This document shows, in pieces, positions 1-9,237 of a DNA stretch of 64,000 nucleotides (position 1 is the stretch's first letter; every line of letters starts with the position of its first letter). A model generated the notes under the pieces. That model made no database searches and had not been told where the DNA came from. It saw only the letters and a list, made by a program, of their open reading frames with translations. Both the position numbers and the translations under genes were made by a program. The stretch is taken from the NCBI RefSeq assembly GCF_022760855.1, contig NZ_JAKTNR010000003.1, forward strand, positions 186,001 to 250,000, read 5' to 3'. Source of the DNA: Thermus albus (GTDB taxonomy: Bacteria; Deinococcota; Deinococci; Deinococcales; Thermaceae).

Positions 1-668
<668 letters not shown>

Positions 669-677
669 GGGGAAGGG

Positions 678-1334
678 GTGGGGTGCCCTAGGGAAGGGCT
701 AAAGGAGAAGAAAAGGCGGGCCTTGGCCATCTTGGAGGCCCTAAAGGAGGCTTACCCTGGAGCCAAGACGGAGCTTAAGCACAATAGCCCTTTTCAGCTC
801 CTGGTGGCCACGGTGCTTTCCGCCCAAGCCACGGACAAAAGCGTCAACGAGGCCACCCCAGCCCTCTTTGCCCGCTTTCCCAACGCCCAGGCCTTGGCCC
901 AGGCTTTGCCGGAAGAGGTGGAGCCCTATATAAAGCGCATCGGCCTTTACCGCACCAAGGCCAGGAACCTGGTGGCTTTGGCCCGGAAGCTTTTAGAAGA
1001 GCATGGAGGGGAGGTGCCGAAGGATAAAAGGGCCCTGATGCGGCTACCCGGGGTGGGCTGGAAGACGGCCACCGTGGTTCTGGGGGCGGCTTTTGGCGTG
1101 CCAGGCATTGCCGTGGACACCCACGTGGCCCGCTTGGCGAGAAGGCTATGCCTCTCCCAGGCCAAAAGCCCCGAGGGGATTGGCAAGGACCTCGAGGCCC
1201 TGTTTCCCAAAAAGGACTGGGTATTCGTCCATCACGCCCTGGTGCTCCACGGGCGGTACGTGTGCCTGGCCCGGAAGCCTCGCTGTGGGGACTGCCCCTT
1301 GGCGGCCCATTGCCCTAGCCGGCAGGAAGGGTAG
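678..1334 (+). CDS. nth: Endonuclease III (DNA glycosylase/AP lyase)
   Basis: Base-excision repair enzyme that removes oxidised pyrimidines and cuts the abasic site. At 218 residues it has the family's usual length. The helix-hairpin-helix LPGVGWKTA carries the catalytic Lys, and the catalytic Asp lies in AVDTHVARLARR. The C-terminal iron-sulfur motif is complete: C-x6-C-x2-C-x5-C in CLARKPRCGDCPLAAHC. A GTG at 678 is taken as start because a purine-rich GGGGAAGG sits just upstream and the next candidates would cut into the conserved first helix. It follows proS by 9 bp. Confidence 0.95.
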   Translation: MGCPREGLKEKKRRALAILEALKEAYPGAKTELKHNSPFQLLVATVLSAQATDKSVNEATPALFARFPNAQALAQALPEEVEPYIKRIGLYRTKARNLVALARKLLEEHGGEVPKDKRALMRLPGVGWKTATVVLGAAFGVPGIAVDTHVARLARRLCLSQAKSPEGIGKDLEALFPKKDWVFVHHALVLHGRYVCLARKPRCGDCPLAAHCPSRQEG

Positions 1335-2072
1335 TTGGGGGCTGTAGCCCAGGTTTGCCCTTCCGGGGAGAGGTCTGTAATGAAGAATGTACTGAGTACA
1401 GCAGAGTACCGGCTTGTTCTCGCCAGTTTCCTGTGGTCCTTCGGGGCCAATCTGGTCTATTTTTTTCTCAACTTCCACCTCGAGGCGCTGGGCTATAGCC
1501 GCCAGGCCATCGGGTTTGCCCAAGCCCTTTTGCTCCTGGTGGGGGTGGTCTTTGCCCTGCCTCTGGCCTACCTCATCCCCCGTCTGGGCTACCGCAAAAG
1601 CCTGCTCTTGGCCTTGGCCTTAGCCATGGGAAGCGGGCTATTTTTGGGGCTTGGCCTTGGGGTATTCCCCTCCTTGGCGGGGTATGGCTTGGCCGGGGCC
1701 TTGGTGCAGGGGGCGGGGGCTCCGCTTATGGCCCGGTTGGTGCCGGCGAAGAGGTGGGTTTCCCTTTTCAGCCTACAAGCGGCTTTGACCACGGCCTCGG
1801 GGTTTTTCTCCACCCTTCTTGCCGGATTCCTTTCCGAATGGGTGGGGGCCCGATGGGTGCTTCTTTTCGGGCTGCCCTTTTTCCTCCTGGCCCTGCCCTT
1901 TCTCCTTGGGCTTCCCGAGGGCCAGGGGACACCCCCAAGGCTCTCGGGGCGGTTTGGCCTTTGGCTTCGCCTTTTTGTGCCCCAGGCGGTTATCGGCTTT
2001 GGGGCCGGGCTGGTGATCCCCTTCTTGAACCTATATATGCGGGAAAAGTTCGGCCTTAGAGAAAGGGAGGAT

Positions 2073-2143
2073 GTGGGGGGCTATAATCCCCCGGTTTTGA
2101 AACCGGGGATACATGGGTCAGCGAAGCTACATTAGCCCCCCAC
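2073..2143 (+). repeat. Left-end hairpins of the TnpB element
   Basis: An 11-bp perfect inverted repeat, GTGGGGGGCTA at 2073-2083 and TAGCCCCCCAC at 2133-2143, encloses a second perfect hairpin, CCCCGGTTT-TG-AAACCGGGG. Imperfect palindromes near the ends are what the Y1 transposase recognises in IS200/IS605 elements. The outer stem ends about 75 bp before the tnpB start. Confidence 0.7.
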
Positions 2144-2219
2144 AGTGTGCTACGCTAAAAGCAAATGGTCCAGCGGTGTGACACCCACCCTGGACCTGGC
2201 ACCACCTGATGGGGAGGTG

Positions 2220-3383
2220 ATGCACATACAGAATAGCACCCACAAGAAGGCTTTCAAGTACCGTCTCTACCCCACCAAACCCCAAAAGCGAGACCTGGAA
2301 AAGGTACTTTCCTTGTGCCGTCAGCTTTACAATGCCGCACTTCGGGAACGCAGAGAGGCCTACAAGAAGGCCCAAAAGACCATCGGTTTCTATGAGCAAA
2401 AGAGGTACCTTCCAGAGATACGAGCCGCCCTTCCAGAGTACAAACTTGTCCATTCCCAAGTTCTGCAGGATGTGATAAAGAGGGTAGACAGGGCCTTTCA
2501 AGGTTTCTTCCCGCGGGTCAAGAAGGGACAAAGGGCTGGTTATCCACGTTTCAAAGGAAAAGGACGCTACGACTCCTTCACCTTTCCCCAAGCTGAAGTT
2601 ACCGGGGTCAAACTTCAGAAGGACGGCAAACGGGTTTTCCTCCATGGTGTCGGTTCGGTGAAGGTAAAACTTCACCGCCCTTTGGAAGGAAAGATAAAGA
2701 CAGCTACGGTAAAGAGGGAAGGGGATGACTGGTACATCATCTTCGTCTGTGAGGTTGAACCCAAACCCCTACCCGAAAGCCATGAAGCCATTGGGATAGA
2801 CTTGGGCACCAACCCTCACTTTCTCGTTACCTCCGACGGGGAGATGGTAGAAGCTCCCCGCTACTACCAGAAGACCCAAGAGAAACTGGCCAAAGTACAA
2901 AGCGAGCTTTCCCGAAAGAAAAGGGGTAGTAACCGCTACAGAAAGGCCAAAAGACAGCTTGCCAAACTGCACCGAAAAATCGCCAATCAGAGAAAAGACT
3001 TCCACCACAAGCTTGCCAGGAGGCTTGTAAACCGCTATGGCACCATTGTCCATGAGGACTTAAACATAAACGGTTTATCCCGTTCCTACCTTGCCAAAGG
3101 GGTACTTGACGCAGGATGGGGACAGTTTCTCCAAATCCTTGCCTACAAAGCGGCGGAGGCTGGTAGGCGGGTCATCGGGGTAGACCCCAAGTACACAAGC
3201 CAAGATTGCCCTGTCTGCGGTCACCGGGAGAAGAAGCCCCTGTGGGTCAGGGAGTTTAAATGTCCTTCTTGTGGTACTCTTCTCCATCGTGACGTGGCAG
3301 CGGCAGTGAACATCTTGGCTAAGGCCTGGACGGGGCCTTCGGCTACGGGTCTATACCCGGAACCGAGAAGCCTCGCTCTTTAG
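2220..3383 (+). CDS. tnpB: TnpB RNA-guided nuclease of an IS200/IS605-type element
   Basis: TnpB proteins are compact RNA-guided DNA nucleases, related to the ancestors of Cas12, that help the element persist at its donor site. This one has 387 residues, a normal length. An N-terminal OrfB helix-turn-helix region (KAFKYRLYPTKPQK) is followed by a split RuvC domain. The catalytic residues appear present: Asp in GIDLGT, Glu in VHEDLNI and Asp in HRDVAAAVNI. A zinc finger CPVCG...CPSCG lies between the last two. The ATG at 2220 follows GGGGAGGTG. The frame also extends upstream to 2145, but that would run into the left-end hairpin region. The protein looks intact although the element lacks tnpA. 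Confidence 0.92.
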   Translation: MHIQNSTHKKAFKYRLYPTKPQKRDLEKVLSLCRQLYNAALRERREAYKKAQKTIGFYEQKRYLPEIRAALPEYKLVHSQVLQDVIKRVDRAFQGFFPRVKKGQRAGYPRFKGKGRYDSFTFPQAEVTGVKLQKDGKRVFLHGVGSVKVKLHRPLEGKIKTATVKREGDDWYIIFVCEVEPKPLPESHEAIGIDLGTNPHFLVTSDGEMVEAPRYYQKTQEKLAKVQSELSRKKRGSNRYRKAKRQLAKLHRKIANQRKDFHHKLARRLVNRYGTIVHEDLNINGLSRSYLAKGVLDAGWGQFLQILAYKAAEAGRRVIGVDPKYTSQDCPVCGHREKKPLWVREFKCPSCGTLLHRDVAAAVNILAKAWTGPSATGLYPEPRSLAL

Positions 3384-3397
3384 AGCGGGGAGTCGTC
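3300..3397 (+). ncRNA. Probable omega (reRNA) guide-RNA region at the right end
   Basis: TnpB systems derive their guide RNA from the 3' end of tnpB and the right end of the element, with the guide being the flanking host sequence. Here the tnpB 3' end is followed by a hairpin CCTCGCTC-TTTA-GAGCGGGG and then GTCGTCAC before the MFS sequence resumes at about 3398. By analogy, the guide would start with the MFS sequence ACCTACGGCACCACG. This is inferred from family knowledge and not shown directly by the sequence. Confidence 0.4.
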
Positions 3398-3903
3398 ACC
3401 TACGGCACCACGGGCTTCATCTTTGCCCTTTCCGCCCTGGCTACGGGAGGGGCCATGCTCCTTCAGCCCCCTTTGGTGAGCCGCATGGGGAAGCTGGGGG
3501 CCATCGTGTTTGTCCAGGCCCTATCCCTACCCTTTTTGGCCATTTTGGCCTGGGTCTCTTGGCTTCCTCTGGTGACCTTGGCCCTCCTCATCCGCGGGGC
3601 CCTTATGAACGCTGCCGGGCCGGTCTACGCCGCCTTGGTGATGGATTACCTGGAGGAGGGGGAACGCCCAGGCTTCTTCCTGGTGGAAGCGGCCCTTTGG
3701 AGCCTGCTCTTTTCCCTGGGCAGTGCCCTTTCCGGTGCCATGCAGGAGGCCCTGGGCCTTGGGGCCTTCAACTACCTCTTCGCCACCACCCTGGGCCTGT
3801 ACGCCCTGGGGATTGCCCTTTGGCCCTGGGCCCTGGGGGGGCTTCGGAGGGCCTATGAGGAACGTACTTCCTGAAGCGGGGCGGTCTGTCTTAGACTGGG
3901 CCT

Positions 3904-5118
3904 ATGCGCACGGGCATTAGCGTGGAGGAAGCCTTGACCCTGGTTTTGAGGGAGGCCCAAGGGGAGCTTTCCGTGGAGGAGGTTCCCCTAAGGGAGGCGT
4001 ATGGCCGGGTTTTGGCGCAGGACTTGGCCTCCTTGGTGAACCACCCTGACCAGGACGATACCGCCGTGGACGGCTATGCCTGCCGGCGAGAGGATACCCT
4101 GGGGGCCAGCTGGGAAAGCCCTGTGCGCCTTCGGGTTATCGGGGAATCCCCGGCGGGAAGGCCGTTTGCCGGAAGGGTTGGCCAAGGGGAGGCGGTGGCT
4201 GTTTACACCGGAGCCCCCATTCCCCAGGGAGCGGATGCCGTCATCCGGGTGGAGGATACCCATAGGGAGGGGGAATATGTGCTCCTCTTGGCTCCCGCGA
4301 GCCCTAAGGACATCCGCCCTCAGGGGGATGACCTAAAAAGGGGAGAGGTGTACCTGCGGCGGGGGGACCTCCTCACCCCGGGGAGGCTGGGCCTGGCGGC
4401 GGCCATGGGATATCCGCGCCTAAAGGTATTCCGGCGTCCTCGAGTGGGCATCCTTTCCACGGGGGATGAGGTGGTGGAGCCGGGAGAACCCCTGCCCTTT
4501 GGTGGGGTGTACAACTCCAACGCCTATAGCCTTCTCGGCCTGGTACAGGAGGCGGGGGGCGAGCCGGTGCTCCTGGGCAAGGTGGAGGACCAGCCCGATA
4601 AGGTTTTGGAAAGTCTGGAGGCGGCAGGGCCTTTGGACCTCCTCCTCACCTCCGGGGGGGTGTCCATGGGGGAGTACGACGTGGTGCGCAAGGTTTTGGA
4701 GCAGGTGGGGGAGGTGGTGTTCTGGAAGGTGCAACAACAACCAGGAAAGCCCCTCCTTCTGGCCCGCCTGCGGGGCATCCCCGTCTTGGGGCTTCCGGGA
4801 AACCCGGTTTCCAGCATGGTTTCCTTCTTCCTCTACGGCCGGCCCTTCCTCTTCCAGCTCCAGCGCCGCACCGACCCTCCCTACCGCTCCTTGAAGGCCA
4901 AGGCCCTCACCCCCTTTAAGGGAGCCCAGGATAGGAAGGCCTTCCGCCGCGGGGTGCTTTCCTTTGAGGGGGAGCTGGTGGTGCGCAGCACGGGGAACCA
5001 GTCCAGCGGGGTCTTGCGCTCCATGGCCTTGGGCAACGCCTTGGTTGCCCTTTCCCCGGGCCAGGATGCCCAGGAGGGGGAGATGGTGGAGGTCATTCCC
5101 TTGACTTTTGTGCTCTAG
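3904..5118 (+). CDS. moeA: Molybdopterin molybdenumtransferase
   Basis: Catalyses molybdate insertion into adenylylated molybdopterin in molybdenum cofactor synthesis. The length of 404 residues is typical. The N-terminal signature NHPDQDDTAVDGYA, the MoCF-binding fold with GILSTGDEVVEPG, the TSGGVSMGEYD loop and LPGNPVSSMVSF are all present, and the C-terminal beta domain follows. A -10-like TAGACT (3892-3897) lies 6 nt before the ATG with no Shine-Dalgarno, so the transcript may be leaderless. The gene is therefore probably expressed independently of the broken MFS gene upstream. Other Mo-cofactor genes are not in the window. Confidence 0.95.
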   Translation: MRTGISVEEALTLVLREAQGELSVEEVPLREAYGRVLAQDLASLVNHPDQDDTAVDGYACRREDTLGASWESPVRLRVIGESPAGRPFAGRVGQGEAVAVYTGAPIPQGADAVIRVEDTHREGEYVLLLAPASPKDIRPQGDDLKRGEVYLRRGDLLTPGRLGLAAAMGYPRLKVFRRPRVGILSTGDEVVEPGEPLPFGGVYNSNAYSLLGLVQEAGGEPVLLGKVEDQPDKVLESLEAAGPLDLLLTSGGVSMGEYDVVRKVLEQVGEVVFWKVQQQPGKPLLLARLRGIPVLGLPGNPVSSMVSFFLYGRPFLFQLQRRTDPPYRSLKAKALTPFKGAQDRKAFRRGVLSFEGELVVRSTGNQSSGVLRSMALGNALVALSPGQDAQEGEMVEVIPLTFVL

Positions 5119-5195
5119 TTCACTAAACTTAAAGGGTTTTACGGGCTTTACCCCCTCCTTTTCGGGCGCGGGTGGGGCCCGGGAAGTGAGAGAGA

Positions 5196-6758
5196 ATGGA
5201 GTTCAAAGATTTTCCCCTGAAGGACGAGATCAAGGAAGCCCTTTTGCGCCGGGGCATCACCGCCCCCACCCCCATCCAGGCGGCGGCGTTGCCTTTGGCC
5301 CTCGAGGGCAAGGACCTCATCGGCCAGGCCCGCACGGGTACGGGCAAGACCCTGGCCTTCGCCCTGCCCATCGCCCAGGCCCTCGAGGCCTCCAAGGAGC
5401 GGGGCCGCCCCCCTAGGGCTTTGGTGCTCACCCCCACCCGGGAGCTGGCCCTGCAGGTGGCCTCGGAGCTGGCGGCGGTGGCCCCCCACCTCAAGGTGGT
5501 CACCGTGTACGGGGGCACGGGCTACGGGAAGCAAAAGGAGGAGCTGGCCCGGGGGGCCGATGTGGTGGTGGCCACCCCTGGGCGGGCCCTGGACTACTTG
5601 AGGCAAGGGGTTTTGGACCTTTCCCAGGTGCGGATCGCCGTCTTGGACGAGGCCGACGAGATGCTTTCCATGGGGTTTGAGGAGGAGGTGGAGGCCATCT
5701 TGGCCGCTACCCCCAAGGATCGCCAAACCCTCCTTTTCTCCGCCACCTTGCCCTCTTGGGCCAGGAAGCTGGCGGAGCGGTACATGAAAAGCCCTGTGGT
5801 CATCAACGTGGTGCGGGAGGAGGGGGTCACCTACCAGGAGGAGGCCATCCCTGCCCCCAACGACCGGCTTGGCCTCCTTTCCGACATCCTTTTTGTAAAG
5901 GCTCCGAAGCGGGCCATCGTTTTCACCCGCACTAAGGCCGAGACCGAGGAGGTGGCCACGGGTCTTATCCGCCTGGGCCATGCCGCCCGGGCCATCCACG
6001 GGGACCTTTCCCAAAGCGACCGGGAGAGGGTCATGAAGGCCTTCCGGGAAGGGGAGGTGAAGGTGCTGGTGGCCACGGATGTGGCGGCCAGGGGCTTGGA
6101 CATCCCCGAGGTGGACCTGGTGGTGCACTACCGCCTGCCCGACAAGCCGGAAACCTACCAGCACCGCTCGGGGCGCACGGGGCGGGCGGGGCGGGGGGGT
6201 GAGGTGGTGATCCTCTATGGGCCTCGGGAAAAGCGGGAGCTTTCCGAGCTGGAAAGGGCGGTGGGCCGCACCTTCAAGCGGGTGAACCCTCCCACGCCCG
6301 AGGAGGTCCTCGAGGCCAAATGGCACCACCTCCTGGCCCGTCTGGCCCGGGTGCCGGAACGGGACTACAAGCTGTACCAGGACTTCGCCAGCCGTCTTTT
6401 TGCCGAGGGGCGGGTGGAGGTGGTGGCGGCCCTCATGGCGCTTCTTCTGGGTGGGGCGCCCAAGGAGAAGAGCCTCCTTACCGGGGAGGAGGGTTGGCTC
6501 ACCTTCAAGGCCACGGGGCCCAGGCTCACCCTGCCCCGGCTGGTGGCCCTCCTTAAGGAGGTGGGCCTCGAGGTGGGTAAGATTGCCCAGGGGGAAGAGG
6601 GTTTCTACGTGGACCTCCGCCCCCAGGACCTACCGAGGCTTTCCGAGGTCCAGGGCGTGAAGCTGGAAAGGGCCAAGCGGGTGGAGGCTATCCCTGAGGC
6701 TTATGCTGGCGCTAGTCGGGGGAGCGCTTCCCGGAGCCGCCGTCCGGGTAGAGCCTGA
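5196..6758 (+). CDS. hera: DEAD-box RNA helicase, Hera type
   Basis: ATP-dependent RNA helicase of 520 residues, matching the domain plan of T. thermophilus Hera (about 510 residues). The Q motif region is TPIQ. Motif I is ARTGTGKT, Ia is PTRELA, II is LDEADEM, III is SAT, and motifs V/VI appear as ATDVAARGLD and HRSGRTGRAGRGG. After the RecA-like domains comes a region corresponding to Hera's dimerisation and RNA-binding C-terminus, ending in a basic tail (SRGSASRSRRPGRA). Start ATG at 5196 follows GTGAGAGAGA. A strong hairpin terminator follows the stop. Hera is thought to remodel rRNA or RNase P RNA. Confidence 0.93.
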   Translation: MEFKDFPLKDEIKEALLRRGITAPTPIQAAALPLALEGKDLIGQARTGTGKTLAFALPIAQALEASKERGRPPRALVLTPTRELALQVASELAAVAPHLKVVTVYGGTGYGKQKEELARGADVVVATPGRALDYLRQGVLDLSQVRIAVLDEADEMLSMGFEEEVEAILAATPKDRQTLLFSATLPSWARKLAERYMKSPVVINVVREEGVTYQEEAIPAPNDRLGLLSDILFVKAPKRAIVFTRTKAETEEVATGLIRLGHAARAIHGDLSQSDRERVMKAFREGEVKVLVATDVAARGLDIPEVDLVVHYRLPDKPETYQHRSGRTGRAGRGGEVVILYGPREKRELSELERAVGRTFKRVNPPTPEEVLEAKWHHLLARLARVPERDYKLYQDFASRLFAEGRVEVVAALMALLLGGAPKEKSLLTGEEGWLTFKATGPRLTLPRLVALLKEVGLEVGKIAQGEEGFYVDLRPQDLPRLSEVQGVKLERAKRVEAIPEAYAGASRGSASRSRRPGRA

Positions 6759-6775
6759 GGGCCGGATACGAAAAG

Positions 6776-6800
6776 GCCCCGCCCCTTAGGGGGGCGGGGC
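6776..6800. terminator. Bidirectional intrinsic terminator between hera and tRNA-Arg
   Basis: Ten-base-pair stem GCCCCGCCCC / GGGGCGGGGC with a 5-nt loop, preceded by AAAAGG and followed by TTTCTT. Position and flanks suit termination of hera on the plus strand and of tRNA-Arg on the minus strand. Confidence 0.85.
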
Positions 6801-6808
6801 TTTCTTGG

Positions 6809-6882
6809 TGCGCCCGGAGGGATTCGAACCCCCGGCCTAGGGCTTAGGAAGCCCCCGCTCTATCCTGCTGAGCTACGGGCGC
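6809..6882 (-). tRNA. tRNA-Arg (anticodon CCT)
   Basis: Full cloverleaf on the minus strand. The acceptor stem is GCGCCCG / CGGGCGC, the D-arm contains AGCTCAG, the T-arm contains GGTTCGAATCC, and the anticodon loop TTCCTAA gives CCT, reading AGG. The discriminator is A, and CCA is encoded at 6808-6806. The tRNA lies between hera and the CBB cluster. Confidence 0.95.
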
Positions 6883-6895
6883 CCACACCTAGAGG

Positions 6896-6924
6896 ATTCT
6901 AGCAGCCTTCTTGGGCCAAGGCAA
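6896..6924 (-). promoter_or_regulatory. Promoter of tRNA-Arg
   Basis: On the minus strand, -35 TTGCCT (6924-6919), 17-bp spacer, -10 TAGAAT (6901-6896), then 13 nt to the mature tRNA 5' end. This is a good sigma-A type promoter. Confidence 0.75.
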
Positions 6925-7281
6925 GCGGCGTGCCTGCTGGGCCTTTGAGGCTTGAAGGATGGCAAAGGGAACGTCCTTGCCCCCTAGTGGGGGGAGTAGG
7001 CACCGCCGAAGGCTTTGGGGCTTTGCGTGGGCTTATAGGCTAGCCTGCGGGGACCTTGAAAGGCCTTATGTGGACTGTACCCCCTTTATGCGCACTTAGA
7101 GGGGGGTCAGAGGGGATTCTTGCCGTCTGGGTCAAGGCGTAGTCCCCACGCACGTGGGGATGGCCCGGCGGCTTTATAGTTATCCCCCAGTGCAACGGAC
7201 CGAAGGATAACAGTAAGCTTATAGAAGCGGGTCCTGGCTCCGCTTGTGCCCTCCTTCACGGAGGCGTACCCTGGAGGCAAC
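6925..7281. other. Intergenic spacer upstream of tkt
   Basis: About 360 bp without a convincing gene. It holds a small GC-rich hairpin around 6980-6993 (CCCCC-TAGT-GGGGG), the isolated CRISPR-like repeat at 7139-7167, and a possible -10 box TATAGT at 7175-7180 that could serve the tkt operon, though no good -35 accompanies it. Short frames here have no recognisable protein features. Confidence 0.6.
7139..7167 (+). repeat. Solitary type I-E-like CRISPR repeat
   Basis: Twenty-nine bases beginning GTAGTCCCCACG and containing GTGGGGATGG, with the palindromic core CCCCACGCACGTGGGG. From memory, it differs from the Thermus type I-E repeat at about three positions (14, 15 and 26). Only one copy is present: no second repeat lies within a spacer length on either side, and there are no cas genes. 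It is a relic or stray repeat, or a functional palindrome that happens to resemble one. Confidence 0.6.
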
Positions 7282-9237
7282 ATGACCGAGACCAAGGACC
7301 TCACCAGCCTTTCGGTGAACGCCATCCGGTTTTTGGCCATAGACGCCGTGGAGAAGGCCAAAAGCGGCCACCCCGGCATGCCCATGGCCATGGCTCCTCT
7401 GGCCTATCTCCTGTACCGGGAGGTCATGCGCCACAATCCCCTGAACCCCACCTGGCCTAACCGGGACCGCTTTGTGCTGTCCGCGGGCCATGGTTCCATG
7501 CTCCTGTATGCCGTTTTGCACCTCACGGGCTATGACCTTTCCCTGGATGAGATCAAGCGCTTCCGCCAGTGGGGCTCCAAAACCCCGGGCCACCCCGAGT
7601 ACGGCCACACCCCTGGGGTGGAGGTGACCACGGGGCCCTTGGGCCAGGGCATATCCACCGCTGTGGGCATGGCCTTGGCGGAGAGGAAACTGGCCGCGGA
7701 GTTCAACCGCCCAGGGCACCAGGTGGTGGACCACCACACCTATGTCTTGGCGTCAGATGGGGACTTGATGGAGGGGATCTCCGGCGAGGCCAGCTCCCTG
7801 GCAGGGACCTGGAAGCTATCCAAGCTCATCGTTTTCTGGGACGACAACCACATTTCCATTGACGGCTCCACGGACCTGGCCTTCACCGAGGACGTCCTGG
7901 CCCGCTACCGGGCCTACGGGTGGCATACCCTGCGGGTGGAGGACGCCAACGACCTCGAGGCCCTCCGTCACGCCATCCGCCTGGCCCAGCTGGACGAAAG
8001 GCCCTCCCTCATCGCCGTTCGCAGCCACATTGGCTATGGCTCTCCCAAGCAGGACTCCCACAAGGCCCACGGGGAGCCCTTGGGCCTCGAGGCGGTGGAA
8101 GCCACCCGCAAGAACCTGGGCTGGCCCTATCCGCCCTTTGAGGTGCCCGAGGAGGTCTACCGGCACATGGACATGCGGGAACAGGGAAGGGCCTGGCAGG
8201 AGGCTTGGGAGGGGCTCATGGAAGCCTACGCAAAGGCCTATCCTGACCTCCACCAGGAGCTCGTGCGCCGCCTAAAGGGGGAACTTCCTTCCTTGCCCGA
8301 GGAACCCCCCGCCTTTGACAAGCCCGTGGCCACCCGGGCCGCAAGCGGCAAGGCCCTGGACGCCATCGCTCCCCGGATGCCGGAACTCCTTGGGGGTAGC
8401 GCCGACCTTACCCCTTCCAATAACACCCAAGCCCAGGGCATGGCGGATTTCTCCCCGCAAAATCCTACCGGGCGCTACATCCACTACGGGGTGCGGGAGC
8501 ACGGCATGGGGGCCATCCTAAACGGCCTCAACCTTCATGGGGGCTATAGGGCGTATGGGGGCACTTTCCTAGTTTTCTCCGACTACATGCGCCCGGCCAT
8601 TCGCCTGGCGGCCCTCATGGGCACCCCCACGGTCTTCGTTTTCACCCACGACACCATCGCCCTGGGTGAGGACGGCCCCACCCACCAGCCGGTGGAACAC
8701 CTCATGAGCCTTAGGGCCATCCCCAACCTCTGGGTGATTCGGCCGGCCGACGCTTACGAAACCTTTTATGCCTGGCAGGTGGCCCTAAAGCGCAAGGAAG
8801 GACCCACGGCCCTCATCCTTACCCGGCAGGCGGTGCCCCTCCTTTCCCCGGAGAAGGCCCAAGGGGTTCTAAAGGGTGGGTATGTGGTAGACGATGCGGA
8901 GAACCCCGAGGGGGTCATCGTGGCCACGGGAAGCGAGGTGCACTTGGCCCTCAAGGCCAAGGCCCTTTTGGCGGAAAGGGGCCGCCGGGTGCGGGTGGTG
9001 AGCCTGCCTTCCTTTGAGCTCTTTGCCGCGCAGCCGGAAGCCTACCGGCAAAGCGTCCTGCCCCCGGGCCTGCCCACGGTGGCCGTGGAAGCTGGGGCCA
9101 CCTTGGGCTGGGAACGCTACGCCCACAAGGTGGTGGGCCTGGACCGCTTTGGGGCCAGCGCCCCTTACCCTGAGGTCTACGAGAAGCTGGGCTTTACCCC
9201 CGAGCGGGTGGCGGAAGCTTTGGAGTCGCTCTTGTGA
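7282..9237 (+). CDS. tkt: Transketolase (CBB cluster)
   Basis: Thiamine-diphosphate enzyme transferring two-carbon ketol units between sugar phosphates. In the CBB cycle it makes xylulose-5-phosphate, erythrose-4-phosphate and ribose-5-phosphate. The length of 651 residues matches Thermus transketolase. [13 protein letters not shown], the ThDP/metal motif [14 protein letters not shown]...DDNHIS, and the second-domain [14 protein letters not shown] and [15 protein letters not shown] are all visible. The ATG at 7282 is chosen over the frame opening at 7246 because CTGGAGG lies 5 bp upstream. It is the first gene of the left CBB operon; its stop overlaps the GTG of the next gene. Confidence 0.96.
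   Translation: MTETKDLTSLSVNAIRFLAIDAVEKAKSGHPGMPMAMAPLAYLLYREVMRHNPLNPTWPNRDRFVLSAGHGSMLLYAVLHLTGYDLSLDEIKRFRQWGSKTPGHPEYGHTPGVEVTTGPLGQGISTAVGMALAERKLAAEFNRPGHQVVDHHTYVLASDGDLMEGISGEASSLAGTWKLSKLIVFWDDNHISIDGSTDLAFTEDVLARYRAYGWHTLRVEDANDLEALRHAIRLAQLDERPSLIAVRSHIGYGSPKQDSHKAHGEPLGLEAVEATRKNLGWPYPPFEVPEEVYRHMDMREQGRAWQEAWEGLMEAYAKAYPDLHQELVRRLKGELPSLPEEPPAFDKPVATRAASGKALDAIAPRMPELLGGSADLTPSNNTQAQGMADFSPQNPTGRYIHYGVREHGMGAILNGLNLHGGYRAYGGTFLVFSDYMRPAIRLAALMGTPTVFVFTHDTIALGEDGPTHQPVEHLMSLRAIPNLWVIRPADAYETFYAWQVALKRKEGPTALILTRQAVPLLSPEKAQGVLKGGYVVDDAENPEGVIVATGSEVHLALKAKALLAERGRRVRVVSLPSFELFAAQPEAYRQSVLPPGLPTVAVEAGATLGWERYAHKVVGLDRFGASAPYPEVYEKLGFTPERVAEALESLL

Larger units (their letters stand above)
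2058..3397 (+). mobile_element. IS200/IS605-family element with tnpB only (IS1341-type)
   Basis: The element interrupts the MFS gene. It carries tnpB alone and no tnpA (Y1 transposase), so it would need a transposase in trans. No target duplication or terminal inverted repeat is seen, as expected for this family. The left end has subterminal hairpins (2073-2143) and the right end has a short hairpin (about 3371-3390) just before host sequence resumes. Exact ends are inferred from restoration of the MFS frame: length must equal 2 modulo 3, and 2058-3397 is one solution. The left boundary could be up to about 15 bp further right. Confidence 0.75.
1380..3874 (+). pseudogene. MFS transporter split by a TnpB element
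   Basis: Major facilitator superfamily membrane transporter, substrate unknown. The 5' part (1380 to about 2057, roughly 226 codons) starts MKNVLSTAEYR and holds the first six or seven hydrophobic helices. The 3' part (about 3398-3874, 158 codons) resumes with TYGTTGFIFALSALATGG and holds the remaining helices. Between them lies an IS200/IS605-type element. Joining bases 2057 and 3398 restores a single frame of about 384 codons, a normal MFS length, so the gene was intact before insertion. The ATG at 1380 is preferred over the upstream GTG-type frame opening at 1335. As it stands the protein is truncated in mid-membrane and is presumably inactive. Confidence 0.85.

Noticed and set aside
5148..6329. 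A 393-codon minus-strand frame opposite hera, and similar long antisense frames opposite tkt, cbbX/prk and fba
   Set aside because: All lie opposite conserved genes and lack family signatures; they are shadows of biased third-codon positions.
6776..6882. Duplicated tRNA 3' end as attachment sites for the CBB block
   Set aside because: The 3' parts of tRNA-Arg and tRNA-Pro share only the general T-arm consensus, no second partial copy was seen at either border, and there is no integrase.
6925..7281. A CRISPR array next to tkt
   Set aside because: Only a single repeat copy is present; no second repeat, spacer or cas gene could be found.
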